Shown here: in pieces, positions 1 to 7,004 of the stretch
Layout: every line of letters begins with the position of its first letter
Position numbering within the stretch: position 1 is the first letter of the stretch
Source of the DNA: Thermus hydrothermalis
Lineage (GTDB): Bacteria > Deinococcota > Deinococci > Deinococcales > Thermaceae
Length of the DNA stretch: 64,000 bases
Assembly (NCBI RefSeq): GCF_022760925.1
Contig: NZ_JAKTNT010000008.1
Coordinates: forward strand, 1-64,000
Reading direction: 5' to 3'
Notes under the pieces: model-generated
Seen by the model: only the letters and a program-made list of their open reading frames with translations
Databases searched by the model: none
Told to the model about the DNA's origin: nothing
Made by a program: the position numbers and the translations under genes

Positions 1-218
1 TCGGCGAGGGGGGGGATGGGCGGGGCCTCGAGGGTTTTGGGAGCTTCCTCAACGGGGGCTTGGGGCGTTTCCGCCGCCAGGGGCGCCTGGGCGGGCAGGT
101 AGAAGCCCACGTACCACAAACTGATGGCCGTCACCAGGAGCAAACCTGCCAGGAGGAGCTTGGTGGACTGGGGCAGGTTTTGCCAGGCCTGGGCGAGGCG
201 CGCGAGGGTTTCCTTCAC
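1..218 (-). CDS. pilW: PilW-like type IV pilus biogenesis protein (5' part only)
   Basis: Partial gene that runs off the left edge; the first 72 codons are visible. It starts with GTG at 218, and GTG overlaps the pilO stop as GTGA. The N-terminus is a short basic/polar segment, one transmembrane helix (about residues 20-37, LLLAGLLLVTAISLWYVG), then a Pro/Ala-rich periplasmic stretch. In Thermus the slot after pilO in the pilM-N-O operon is pilW, whose product supports PilQ secretin function and natural transformation. A PilP-like lipoprotein would occupy this slot in other bacteria, but no lipobox is visible. The identification rests mainly on position and topology. Confidence 0.7.
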   Translation of the reverse strand, partial: MKETLARLAQAWQNLPQSTKLLLAGLLLVTAISLWYVGFYLPAQAPLAAETPQAPVEEAPKTLEAPPIPPLA

Positions 219-823
219 CGCTCACCTCCTTGGCCTCCCTGGCCGGAAGGCGTACCCGTTTCCAGGTCCTTGGCCAACATGTACAGGGTCAGGGTCAAGC
301 TCGTGCTCAGGGTGGGGTTTGGGTCCTGGCCCTGGACGCTCAGGTTGATCCCGGAAAGGGAGCTAAAGCGGGAAAGGCCCTCTAGGCGCTTTAGGTAAGC
401 GTAGGTTTCGGGAAAGGGTGCCTCCAGGGATAGGGCCAGGTTCACCGCCCGCACCTCGGGTACGGGAGCCGAGGTGGGGGAGCGGGTGAAGGAGCGCACC
501 GTTACTCCGCTCCGGAGGGCTTCGCCCAGGATCTCGTTCAGCACCTGGGCGAGCCGTTCCTCCCGGGGAAGCGCCCTTAGGAAGGCCTGGCGCTCGGCCT
601 GGAGGGCGGCGATGGCCGCCCGAAGCTCGGGGAGGGCCCTTTGGGCCTGGCGGCCCCGGTCCCGCTCGGGGATGAGGGTCTGGATCTCCTGGCGCACGGT
701 TTCCGTTTCCTGCCGTAGGGGGACGATGAGGAGGAAGTACCAAAGAAGGGCCACCACCACCGTGAGGGCGATGGCGATGAGGGCCCATTCCCGTTGTCCC
801 AACCTAGCGAGCACCTTGCTCAC
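215..823 (-). CDS. pilO: PilO type IV pilus inner-membrane alignment protein
   Basis: 202 residues, a usual PilO length. One N-terminal transmembrane helix (about 12-34) is followed by a periplasmic part that begins with a charged coiled-coil (TETVRQEIQTLIPERDRGRQ region) and continues into a ferredoxin-like domain. PilO dimerises with PilN to link the cytoplasmic PilM/ATPase complex to the outer-membrane secretin, and in Thermus it is also needed for DNA uptake. The ATG at 823 overlaps pilN by 20 bases; a GTG four codons in would shorten the overlap. It is translationally coupled to pilN upstream and pilW downstream. Confidence 0.9.
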   Translation of the reverse strand: MSKVLARLGQREWALIAIALTVVVALLWYFLLIVPLRQETETVRQEIQTLIPERDRGRQAQRALPELRAAIAALQAERQAFLRALPREERLAQVLNEILGEALRSGVTVRSFTRSPTSAPVPEVRAVNLALSLEAPFPETYAYLKRLEGLSRFSSLSGINLSVQGQDPNPTLSTSLTLTLYMLAKDLETGTPSGQGGQGGER

Positions 824-1427
824 CCCCCACCACGCCTACCCGGGCGCTGAAGGTGTAGAGCCCCCGGTTCTGGTCCAAGGAGGCCCCCTGGAACTCTATG
901 CCAAAGCGGGGCGAGGCTTCAAAGGCTTGGATGAAGCGTACCAAGGCGCTTTGGTTCAGGGCTTCCCCTTGGAGGGTGAACTCCACCCGCACCTTCTTGC
1001 CGTCAAAGGCCCCGTTTTGCGCCTGCTGGGCTGCCTCTTCCTCCGTGAGGGCCCGGGTGCCCACGGAGCGGAGCGCCACGGGGAAGCGCCCCCCTTCCCG
1101 GGGGATCTGGTTGATGAAGGTGGCCAGGTACTCGGACCAGGGGACGAAGTTCTTGCGCAGGCCCTCGCGGATGGCGAGGAGGGCCTCGAGGGCCTTCCTC
1201 TCCTGTTGCAAGCGGTTTTGCTCCTGGATGAAGGGCCTTAAGGCCTCCACCTCGGCCCTGAGGGCGTCCCGCTCCTCCTTGGCCAGGGAAAGCTCGGTGT
1301 AGGCGGTGTAGTGGAGGAAGCCCAGGACCAGGAGGACCACCAGGGCGAAAAGGGCGGCCACCAGCCGCCACCAGCCGGGCTCCACCCGGCGGCGCAGGTT
1401 CTTGGGCAGGAGGTTTAGCCTAATCAA
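804..1427 (-). CDS. pilN: PilN type IV pilus inner-membrane protein
   Basis: 207 residues. The N-terminus MIRLNLLPKNLRRR is the classic PilN peptide (INLLP) that docks into PilM. A single transmembrane helix spans about residues 20-42, followed by a coiled-coil (about 45-90) and a periplasmic ferredoxin-like domain. It overlaps pilM by 8 bases and pilO by 20, so the three are coupled. Function is known for the family: part of the PilMNO alignment complex. Confidence 0.93.
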   Translation of the reverse strand: MIRLNLLPKNLRRRVEPGWWRLVAALFALVVLLVLGFLHYTAYTELSLAKEERDALRAEVEALRPFIQEQNRLQQERKALEALLAIREGLRKNFVPWSEYLATFINQIPREGGRFPVALRSVGTRALTEEEAAQQAQNGAFDGKKVRVEFTLQGEALNQSALVRFIQAFEASPRFGIEFQGASLDQNRGLYTFSARVGVVGGEQGAR

Positions 1428-2553
1428 GGGGACTCACCCCCCTCAAGGCCAGGCCCACGGGCACCATGAGCTCGGGCCCCGCCTCCCGGAGCTTCTCCAG
1501 GTCAAAGCGCTTGGGGTCCACCTGGACCCCGTTCCAGGGGTCGGGCACCAGGAAGTTGACCCCCAGGGTGTCGGTGAGCAAGGTGGCGAGCCCCCTAAGG
1601 CGGCTTCCGCCCCCGTAGAGGTAGCCCACCTCGGGCTGGATATCCCCGAGCTGTACCCGGAAGAACTCCAAACTGCGGCGGATTTCCTGGGTCAGGTCCA
1701 CCAGAACGGGCCGGATGGCATCGTAGATGCGGGCGGGGCTATACCGCTCCCTTTCCGCATCAAAGTCCAAGAGGAGCTCCTCGTCCTCGGTGGGGATGGT
1801 GGCGAGGCCATAGGTGCGCTTGACGTCCTCCGCCGTGAGGAAGTCTAGCCCGAAGCTCTTGGCGATGGCCTCGGTGAAGTCCTTGCCCGAAAGGGTGAGG
1901 AGGCGCACCGCCAAGGGGCGGTCCCCCCGGGCGAGGACGAGGCTCGTGCTTTCCGCCCCGATTTCCACCGCCACCACGGTGCGGTCGGGCTCCCGGTTCA
2001 GCTCTTCCTCCAAAGGGTAAAGCCCGGCGAAGGGTTTGACATCCAGGACCACGGGGGTGAGCCCCGCTTCCCGCAGGGCCTCTATGAGGCTGGCCACGGC
2101 TTCCTGGCGCGCCGCCGCCACCATGACCTCCATCTGTTCCCCTTCGGCCACCTCCGCCAAAGGATCTAGGGGAGCGAAGTCCAGGACGACCTCGTCAATG
2201 GGGAAGGGGATGTAGCGCTCCGCTTCCCAACGCACCGCTTCCTCCATCTCCTTGGGGGGCATCTTGGGCACCTGGAGGGTGCGCAGGATGACGGCGGGGT
2301 TGGGCACGGCGCTCACCACATACCGCTTCTTGGTCCGGGCTTCGGCGAGGAGTTCGCGGATTTCCTGGGCTAAGGCTCCAGGTTCCCGGACCACGCCGTC
2401 CACCACGGTGCCGGGAGGAATGGGGCGGGTGGCGTAGGCCCTAAGGGTTGGAGGGTGGCCGGAAAGCTCCACCAACTTGAGGCTCGAGGCCCCCACCTCG
2501 AGGCCTAAGGCTTCCACCCGAGGTTTAAATAGCTTGCTCAAACCCGAGAACAC
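1420..2553 (-). CDS. pilM: PilM actin-like type IV pilus assembly ATPase
   Basis: 377 residues, full length. Cytoplasmic actin-fold protein that binds ATP and the PilN N-terminus. Visible family features are LGLEVGASSLKLVEL near the N-terminus (phosphate-1 region), AVEIGAESTSLVL mid-protein (phosphate-2), and GYLYGGGSRLRGL near the C-terminus (adenosine motif). The GTG start at 2553 has an AAGGAGG ribosome site four bases upstream. It is the first gene of the pil operon; about 180 bases separate it from the upstream gene. Confidence 0.94.
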   Translation of the reverse strand: MFSGLSKLFKPRVEALGLEVGASSLKLVELSGHPPTLRAYATRPIPPGTVVDGVVREPGALAQEIRELLAEARTKKRYVVSAVPNPAVILRTLQVPKMPPKEMEEAVRWEAERYIPFPIDEVVLDFAPLDPLAEVAEGEQMEVMVAAARQEAVASLIEALREAGLTPVVLDVKPFAGLYPLEEELNREPDRTVVAVEIGAESTSLVLARGDRPLAVRLLTLSGKDFTEAIAKSFGLDFLTAEDVKRTYGLATIPTEDEELLLDFDAERERYSPARIYDAIRPVLVDLTQEIRRSLEFFRVQLGDIQPEVGYLYGGGSRLRGLATLLTDTLGVNFLVPDPWNGVQVDPKRFDLEKLREAGPELMVPVGLALRGVSPLD

Positions 2554-2597
2554 AGCGCCTCCTTATTAGGCTACAGGGACAACCCAAACCGGACTCA

Positions 2598-2615
2598 TAG
2601 ACGAACTTAAGTCTA
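2598..2615. repeat. Short inverted repeat upstream of pilM
   Basis: TAGAC, eight bases, GTCTA, in the non-coding region between pilM and the homoisocitrate dehydrogenase gene. It lies about 45-60 bases upstream of the pilM start, where an operator could act, but five-base arms are short and could arise by chance. I could not settle on a convincing -35/-10 pair for pilM. Confidence 0.25.
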
Positions 2616-2688
2616 TACCACTTAGGGGGGTGCGGGGAAGAGGCCCTAAGGGTACGTGGTTCCAGTTTACCTTAGCTCTGCGCAAAAA

Positions 2689-2713
2689 TACTATCCCCCC
2701 CGGTAGGCCGGGG
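2689..2713 (-). terminator. Intrinsic terminator after the homoisocitrate dehydrogenase gene
   Basis: On the minus strand CCCCGG, a four-base loop and CCGGGG (2713-2698) are followed by a short G tract and a T-rich stretch ending in TATTTTTG (to about 2683). It lies some 20 bases after the stop at 2735 and separates that gene from the pil promoter. Confidence 0.75.
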
Positions 2714-2734
2714 AGGATGTGGGGATTTAGGGGT

Positions 2735-3739
2735 TCAGAGCGTCTTCAGCGTTTCCACCACAGCTCGGGTGAAGGCCTCCGTAGTGGCATCCCCCCCTAG
2801 GTCGGGGGTGCGGGGGCCTTTTTCCAGGACCAGGTCCACCGCCCTTTCCACCTTTTTAGCCGTTTCCTTCTCCCCGAGGTAATCCAGCATCATGGCGGCG
2901 GAGAGGATGGTGGCCGTGGGGTTGGCGATGCCCTTGCCGGCGATGTCGGGGGCGGAACCGTGGACGGGCTCAAACACCGCCGTGGTGTCCCCGATGTTGG
3001 CGGAAGGTGCAAGCCCCAGGCCGCCCACAAGCCCGGCCGTGAGGTCCGAGAGGATGTCCCCCAGGAGGTTGGTGGTGACGATGACGTCAAAGCGTTCGGG
3101 GCGCATGACGAGCTGCATGGCGCAGTTGTCCACGATGATGTCCTGGACGTTGACCAAGGGGTAGTCCTTGGCCACCTCCCGCACCGTGTCCAGGAAGAGG
3201 CCCTGGGTCACGGGGAGGACGTTGGCCTTGTGGGCGATGTGGAGGGTCTTGCGGGGGCGGCTTTCCGCAAGCTTCAAGGCCACGCGCCCGATGCGCTCAC
3301 TGGCCTTTTTGGAGATCACGGCGTCGGCGATGGCCACGTCTAGGTAGCGCCGCTCCTGTTCCACGTAAAGGCCTTCCGTGTTCTCCCGCACGATGATGAG
3401 GTCCACCCCAGGGCGGCTTCCCGGGATGGGACGGCTCTTGGCGGGACGGACGTTGGCGTAAAGGTCCAGCCGCCGCCTCAGGTAGCGGATGGCCCCGAAG
3501 AAGCCCGGTACCTTGCGGGTGGGGCTGGTGGCGGCCCCGAAGAGGGTGGCGTGGCAAGAGAGGATCTTCTCTACGGTTTCCTCAGGGACGGAGGTCCCTC
3601 TTCGCTCAAAGGTTTCCCAGCCGGCTTCGGCCTCCACGAACTCCAACGGGAGCCCGGTGGCCTCTAGGACTTTCCTGGCGGCGGGCACCACCTCGTGCCC
3701 GATGCCGTCTCCTTCAATCAAGCAGATGCGGTACGCCAT
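2735..3739 (-). CDS. hicDH: Homoisocitrate dehydrogenase (lysine via alpha-aminoadipate)
   Basis: 334 residues. Decarboxylating beta-hydroxyacid dehydrogenase of the IDH/IPMDH family. In Thermus this enzyme oxidises homoisocitrate to 2-oxoadipate and can also use isocitrate. Features: GDGIGHEV at 10-17; Arg85 within FGAIR, the residue known to set substrate preference in the T. thermophilus enzyme; Arg98 in ANVRP; the metal/substrate loop VDNCAMQL; and the nucleotide loop [18 protein letters not shown]. The sequence closely matches my memory of the T. thermophilus homoisocitrate dehydrogenase, which argues against LeuB. ATG at 3739 with GGGAGG seven bases upstream. Apparently monocistronic. 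Confidence 0.93.
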   Translation of the reverse strand: MAYRICLIEGDGIGHEVVPAARKVLEATGLPLEFVEAEAGWETFERRGTSVPEETVEKILSCHATLFGAATSPTRKVPGFFGAIRYLRRRLDLYANVRPAKSRPIPGSRPGVDLIIVRENTEGLYVEQERRYLDVAIADAVISKKASERIGRVALKLAESRPRKTLHIAHKANVLPVTQGLFLDTVREVAKDYPLVNVQDIIVDNCAMQLVMRPERFDVIVTTNLLGDILSDLTAGLVGGLGLAPSANIGDTTAVFEPVHGSAPDIAGKGIANPTATILSAAMMLDYLGEKETAKKVERAVDLVLEKGPRTPDLGGDATTEAFTRAVVETLKTL

Positions 3740-3808
3740 CTTGCCTCCCGGTTAGGGGTATCCCCCCTCCATATACACTACACTGCTTTCGGCAGAGGAG
3801 GGTGGGGC

Positions 3809-4438
3809 TTAGGCCCGCAGGGCCAAGAGAAGCCAAACAAGGGCCAGATACAGGAGAACCCGCAATGCTTGCTCCCGGCGGGTGAGGCGCGGGCGGCTAG
3901 ACTTTAGGGCCCCTTCCACCACCACCCCCCCGATGCCCAACAGGATGAAGAGGTCCCCCGGGCTCACCACCTTGCGCAAAGGGGGTAGAGGAATCACGTC
4001 CCCCAGGAAGGGGAGGCGGGTGGTCTCGTCTAACAGGGCGTGCACGGCATCGCCCTTGGCCTGGACAACGGGCACGAAGTCCCCGAGGCCTACCCGTTCC
4101 AGGGCCTCGGCGCTCACGGGCATGTGCCCCCCGTTGGCGAAAATGACGGCGGTATTAAGAAGGAGCCCCACCAGGACCAGGTAAAGGCTTTTGAGATGGC
4201 GGTTTTGGTAGAGGCCGTAGCCCACCAAGAGGAGGACCACCAACTTGGCCAAAGGCCCCGCCCACTCCGGTTGGAAAAGACCCCGGTAGGTGCCGTAGGC
4301 GAGCCCTCCCTCCACCAAGGCGGCGAGGAGGAAGGCCCAAGGGGCCTTTAGGTCTATCCCTCCGAGGTCCTTGGGCCGGACTCCGAGGGCGAGGGCGAGT
4401 CCGAGGCCAAAGAGAGCTGCGGCGAGGTAGAGCGTAAT
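3809..4438 (-). CDS. DUF5317 membrane protein, probable ATT start
   Basis: About 209 residues, function unknown. Contains the DUF5317 hallmark NGGHMPVS and roughly five hydrophobic helices. Translation in this frame stays strongly hydrophobic upstream of the first TTG at 4318 (a clean helix, ITLYLAAALFGLGLALAL), so coding must begin near 4438. The codon there is ATT, with GGAGGG six bases before it. The first 85 bases overlap the 3' end of the HD-GYP gene. A single change of ATT to ATG would also turn the HD-GYP codon TTA into TGA, giving an ordinary ATGA junction, so this looks like a mutated start. If ATT is not used, the protein would start at TTG 4318 and lack helix 1. Confidence 0.8.
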   Translation of the reverse strand: MTLYLAAALFGLGLALALGVRPKDLGGIDLKAPWAFLLAALVEGGLAYGTYRGLFQPEWAGPLAKLVVLLLVGYGLYQNRHLKSLYLVLVGLLLNTAVIFANGGHMPVSAEALERVGLGDFVPVVQAKGDAVHALLDETTRLPFLGDVIPLPPLRKVVSPGDLFILLGIGGVVVEGALKSSRPRLTRREQALRVLLYLALVWLLLALRA

Positions 4439-5784
4439 AAGGATCCCTCCTTTGCTGCGAGGTAGGTTTCCCGGTCACGCCAGATGGGGTTTTGCTCCCA
4501 AAGTTGGGTGAAGAGGCGGACCAGGTCGGGGTCAAACTGGCGGCCGGAGTTCTCTTGAACCTCCTTTAGGGCTTCCTCGGGCGTGAGTGCCTTCCGGTAA
4601 GGGCGCCCGGCGGTCATGGCCTCGTAGGCGTCCGCCAGGCCCACGATGCGGGCCTCGTCTGGGATGTTGTGCCCGGCGAGGCCCTTGGGATAGCCCCGCC
4701 CATCCCAGCGCTCGTGATGGTGGAGGATAACCCGGTAGACCAGGTCGTCAAAAGCTACTTTCCGGGCTGGGGAGAGGAGTTCCACCCCCTTTTGCGGATG
4801 GCTTTGGATAAGGGCGTACTCCGCGTCCGTGAGGTTTCCGGGCTTCAAGAGCACTGCTTCCGGGATGGCGATTTTGCCAATGTCGTGAAGCCTCGCCGCC
4901 CGGTAGATGTCCTGGGCCTTGGCCTGGTCCTTGTAGAAGGCCAGGGCCAGGTCCCGGGAGATATCCGCCACGCGCTCGGAGTGGAAGCGGGTTTCCTGCT
5001 CTTTGGCCTCCAGGGCGTTCATCAGGACTTCCAGGGTGGTATCAAAGGCCTGTTCTAGCCTGACCTTCTCATCCCAGTAGAAGCGGCTGTAGTAGAGGGG
5101 GATGAGGAACATAAGGACAGTCCACCCCCCCCAGTTGCCGATAAGGGGCGTCTCGTAGGCCCGGGCCAGGAGGAGGGCGAGGGGGGAGAGGAGGATGTAG
5201 CTGAGGGCAAGCCAGTTAAAGTTTTTTCGCCAGACTTCTGTAAAAGGGGTACCACTATCTAGGTGGATTATGTACGTTACCGATCCGATATTCGCGACAA
5301 AAAAAGCCAGGGAAGCCAGAACAATGCCAAAAGCTGCGCTCAGATTCCAGCTCCCTAGCCAGAGGGGGTTTTCCTGAAAAAAGGTCCACACCAGGGCAGC
5401 GAAAGCCGTGGCAAGCCCATCTTGCGAGCGGTTGAAAAGTTCTTTGTACCAGACGCTTCCCCCCCATTGCGCCAAAAAAGCGACCAAAGGAGCCACCCAG
5501 GGTGGGGTAAGGATAAGTAGCGCGAGCGCGAAGAGAAAGAGTTGGCTCATGCCCGCACTCAGAGGTAAACGAACTTCTACCCTGACACTCCAAAAAACCA
5601 ATCCGGCCCAGAAAATTAGGTCCCAAATGTTTAACTGGAGGGGCTTGTCTTTGTATTGCCAAAAGAGGTAAGCTTCTAAGGCCGCAAAGGCTGCGAAGCA
5701 ACCGAGAACAAAGAGAAGGATGCGCAAGGGTGGTACATCTACGCCTTTGCTTTGCAATAACCTCTTTAAGCTTGGGAGTGCCAC
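4354..5784 (-). CDS. Multi-pass membrane HD-GYP phosphodiesterase
   Basis: 476 residues from the GTG at 5784; the open frame extends further upstream but through the preceding peptide gene's terminator. The N-terminal half has about seven hydrophobic helices and looks like a membrane sensor. The C-terminal half is an HD-GYP domain with HDIGKIAIPE and HHERWDGRGYP, the metal-binding and GYP signatures of cyclic-di-GMP phosphodiesterases. The sensor half is AT-rich (25 of 60 bases are G/C at 5221-5280) while the catalytic half has normal Thermus composition. The last 27 residues, Ser/Pro-rich, appear to be read-through of a lost stop into the DUF5317 gene. The ligand is unknown. Confidence 0.88.
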   Translation of the reverse strand: MALPSLKRLLQSKGVDVPPLRILLFVLGCFAAFAALEAYLFWQYKDKPLQLNIWDLIFWAGLVFWSVRVEVRLPLSAGMSQLFLFALALLILTPPWVAPLVAFLAQWGGSVWYKELFNRSQDGLATAFAALVWTFFQENPLWLGSWNLSAAFGIVLASLAFFVANIGSVTYIIHLDSGTPFTEVWRKNFNWLALSYILLSPLALLLARAYETPLIGNWGGWTVLMFLIPLYYSRFYWDEKVRLEQAFDTTLEVLMNALEAKEQETRFHSERVADISRDLALAFYKDQAKAQDIYRAARLHDIGKIAIPEAVLLKPGNLTDAEYALIQSHPQKGVELLSPARKVAFDDLVYRVILHHHERWDGRGYPKGLAGHNIPDEARIVGLADAYEAMTAGRPYRKALTPEEALKEVQENSGRQFDPDLVRLFTQLWEQNPIWRDRETYLAAKEGSLLRSTSPQLSLASDSPSPSESGPRTSEG

Positions 5785-5815
5785 GCTATGAGGATAGCAT
5801 GCTCTGAGGAAAAAG

Positions 5816-5848
5816 GAAAACTGGCCAGAAACCTGGCCAGTTCTTTTA
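5816..5848 (-). terminator. Intrinsic terminator after the small peptide gene
   Basis: On the minus strand AACTGGCCAG, a short loop and CTGGCCAGTT form a near-perfect hairpin followed by a T-rich tract (TTTTCCTTTTT). It begins right after the TAA of the 29-residue peptide gene and ends about 30 bases before the HD-GYP start, so it should give an abundant short peptide transcript with some read-through into HD-GYP. Confidence 0.85.
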
Positions 5849-5935
5849 CCTCCAGTGAGCGCTAGCCCCAGCTGCAAGCCCGAGAGCGATCAGAGAGCCG
5901 ATGAGCGTCAGAGCCTTAGCGATGAGCTTCTTCAT
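5846..5935 (-). CDS. 29-residue hydrophobic peptide, possible signal or leader peptide
   Basis: A short ORF with its own promoter, ribosome site (GGAGG seven bases before the ATG at 5935) and terminator. Residues 1-8 are basic (MKKLIAKA), 9-22 form one hydrophobic helix (LTLIGSLIALGLAA), and the end is GASAHWR. An ATG two codons upstream abuts the ribosome site and is less likely. It uses GCT and CTC/TCT codons freely, unlike neighbouring genes. I do not recognise a family. The size, basic-hydrophobic start and small tail resemble precursors of secreted signalling peptides, and it sits directly before a multi-pass HD-GYP protein. A membrane-acting small regulator or toxin-like peptide is an alternative. 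Confidence 0.65.
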   Translation of the reverse strand: MKKLIAKALTLIGSLIALGLAAGASAHWR

Positions 5936-5991
5936 CTTCATCCCTCCTTTTCCTCAGCTTCCGGGGGGTCGGCCCCGTTTGCTTGTCTTTC

Positions 5992-6021
5992 ACTTTAGGG
6001 GGGGTCTGTCAATACTGTCAA
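5992..6021 (-). promoter_or_regulatory. Sigma-A promoter of the peptide gene
   Basis: On the minus strand TTGACA (6021-6016), 18-base spacer, TAAAGT (5997-5992). A second TTGACA lies inside the spacer (6012-6007). The resulting leader would be about 50 bases, ending in the GGAGG ribosome site of the peptide. Confidence 0.7.
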
Positions 6022-6385
6022 GAGGGGAAGAATAGATATCTACACGATAAAAACTGCCATTACCGCCACATAAACTTGGAACGACGAAGATTTACACTAC
6101 CCAGCCTAGCACAAGGCCTGCCAGCTGGGTAGAGGTCCTGGTTTGGGGGGGAACCTTCCGGGTTGGGGGAATACGAGGAACAACAAAGAGGCCCGTGGGG
6201 CTAACTACCCCACGTGGCCCCAATGGCCCGCTTTAAATGCAACCCCAGAATACACCGGCAATACCCAAAAAATGCGAATCCGCCGAAAATTTACTGCCCC
6301 AAATGCACACCCGGAATTAGGGAATTTTGCCGCAGGTTCCCACCCCCTTCAGGTTTAGTTTAGCAAGAAGGGGGACCGGGGCAAG
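6022..6385. other. AT-rich gene-free stretch
   Basis: About 360 bases with no gene I can support. Base composition is visibly more AT-rich than the flanks, with adenine runs around 6040-6090 and 6240-6290. The one open frame (6143-6358, plus strand) has no plausible ribosome site, and its product is low-complexity and matches no family I know. It holds one imperfect hairpin (listed separately). Confidence 0.6.
6098..6131. repeat. Inverted repeat in the AT-rich stretch
   Basis: Arms TACCCAGC (6098-6105) and GCTGGGTA (6124-6131), perfectly complementary, with an 18-base loop that itself contains GGC/GCC. No T tract follows on either strand, so it is not an obvious terminator. Confidence 0.45.
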
Positions 6386-6388
6386 GGC

Positions 6389-6415
6389 AAAAAAGAACCG
6401 CCCCATTGGGGGCGG
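6389..6415 (-). terminator. Terminator of the tRNA-Asp/tRNA-Phe transcript
   Basis: On the minus strand CCGCCCC and GGGGCGG with a four-base loop (6415-6398), then TTCTTTTTT. It starts five bases after the tRNA-Phe 3' end. Confidence 0.85.
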
Positions 6416-6419
6416 TGGT

Positions 6420-6495
6420 TGGTGCCGAGGGGCGGAATCGAACCGCCGACACTGCGATTTTCAGTCGCATGCTCTACCAACTGAGCTACCTCGGC
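6420..6495 (-). tRNA. tRNA-Phe (anticodon GAA)
   Basis: 76 bases including an encoded 3' CCA. The acceptor GCCGAGG pairs with CCTCGGC; the D arm has AGCTCAGTTGGTAGAGC; the anticodon arm GCGAC-TGAAAAT-CGC places GAA at the anticodon; the T arm is GGCGG-TTCGATT-CCGCC. It follows tRNA-Asp by one base in the same transcript. Confidence 0.97.
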
Positions 6496-6496
6496 C

Positions 6497-6573
6497 TGGC
6501 GGCCCCGACGGGACTCGAACCCGCGATCTCCCACGTGACAGGCGGGTGTGTTAACCAACTACACCACGGGGCC
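6497..6573 (-). tRNA. tRNA-Asp (anticodon GTC)
   Basis: 77 bases with an encoded CCA and discriminator G. The acceptor GGCCCCG pairs with CGGGGCC; the anticodon arm CCCGC-CTGTCAC-GTGGG places GTC at the anticodon; the T arm is CGCGGG-TTCGAGT-CCCGTC. First of two tRNAs behind one promoter. Confidence 0.97.
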
Positions 6574-6616
6574 TAGAGGTTTTGCCGGGTCGGGGGCGTC
6601 CGACCGGGCACTTAGG

Positions 6617-6645
6617 ATGATAGCCGGGGGAAAGGGAAGTGTCAA
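6617..6645 (-). promoter_or_regulatory. Promoter of the tRNA pair
   Basis: On the minus strand TTGACA (6645-6640), 17-base spacer, TATCAT (6622-6617). A near-consensus sigma-A promoter about 45 bases before tRNA-Asp. Its -35 overlaps the GTG start of the divergent SRA-like gene. Confidence 0.85.
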
Positions 6646-7004
6646 GGTTAACCTGGACCGAGGTCTTCGCCTTTCACCGCACCCGGAGGGGGATTGGCCG
6701 GCAGAGCTTGTTGGTGGACCGGGGGGAGTCGGGGTACCGGAACGTCTTCCTTCCGGATGGCCGCATCCTCTACATGGGGGAAGGGAAACGGGGAAACCAG
6801 GAGCCCTTGGGGGGCAACTTGAGGCTTCTCCTGGCCCACCAGGAGGGGACCCCTTTTCGGGTTTTCCTCCGGGAAGGGCCCGGGGTTTGGCGGGTGCTCG
6901 GGTGCTACCGGGTGGAGGGGTGGCGCTACGCTCTTCTGGAAGAGGAGGGGCGGTACGTGTACTGGTTTACCCTTGCGCCTTGTAGATGCGAAGGAGGCCC
7001 TTGA
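6639..7004 (+). CDS. Small SRA/YDG-like protein
   Basis: 121 residues, starting with GTG at 6639. Visible motifs are ILYMGEGKRGNQEPLGGNLRLL, given here as YMGEG (about 45-49), a following GNQ and GN, then VWRVLGCYRVEGW and a C-terminal YWFTLAP. That order (Y-x-G-x-G, G-x-Q, G-N, then a Y/W-rich strand pair ending W-F-x-L) is what I know from SRA/YDG modified-base-binding domains and their relatives in restriction systems. No nuclease or HNH motif is visible and no restriction gene lies nearby. It overlaps coaX by 38 bases at the 3' end. Family assignment is tentative. Confidence 0.6.
   Translation: MSRLTWTEVFAFHRTRRGIGRQSLLVDRGESGYRNVFLPDGRILYMGEGKRGNQEPLGGNLRLLLAHQEGTPFRVFLREGPGVWRVLGCYRVEGWRYALLEEEGRYVYWFTLAPCRCEGGP

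Noticed and set aside
2735-3739. Assignment as LeuB (3-isopropylmalate dehydrogenase)
   Set aside because: The substrate loop with Arg85 and the overall match fit Thermus homoisocitrate dehydrogenase; no leuCD genes are adjacent.
5785-5877. Upstream extension of the HD-GYP frame
   Set aside because: It would run through the terminator and the end of the peptide gene; the GTG at 5784 begins the plausible protein.
6143-6358. 71-codon open frame in the AT-rich stretch
   Set aside because: No good ribosome site, no family resemblance, no neighbours in an operon. Kept as non-coding.
6355-6558. Open frame across the two tRNA genes
   Set aside because: A well-known artefact: tRNA sequences translated as VAQLVEHATENRSVGGSIPP-like peptides.
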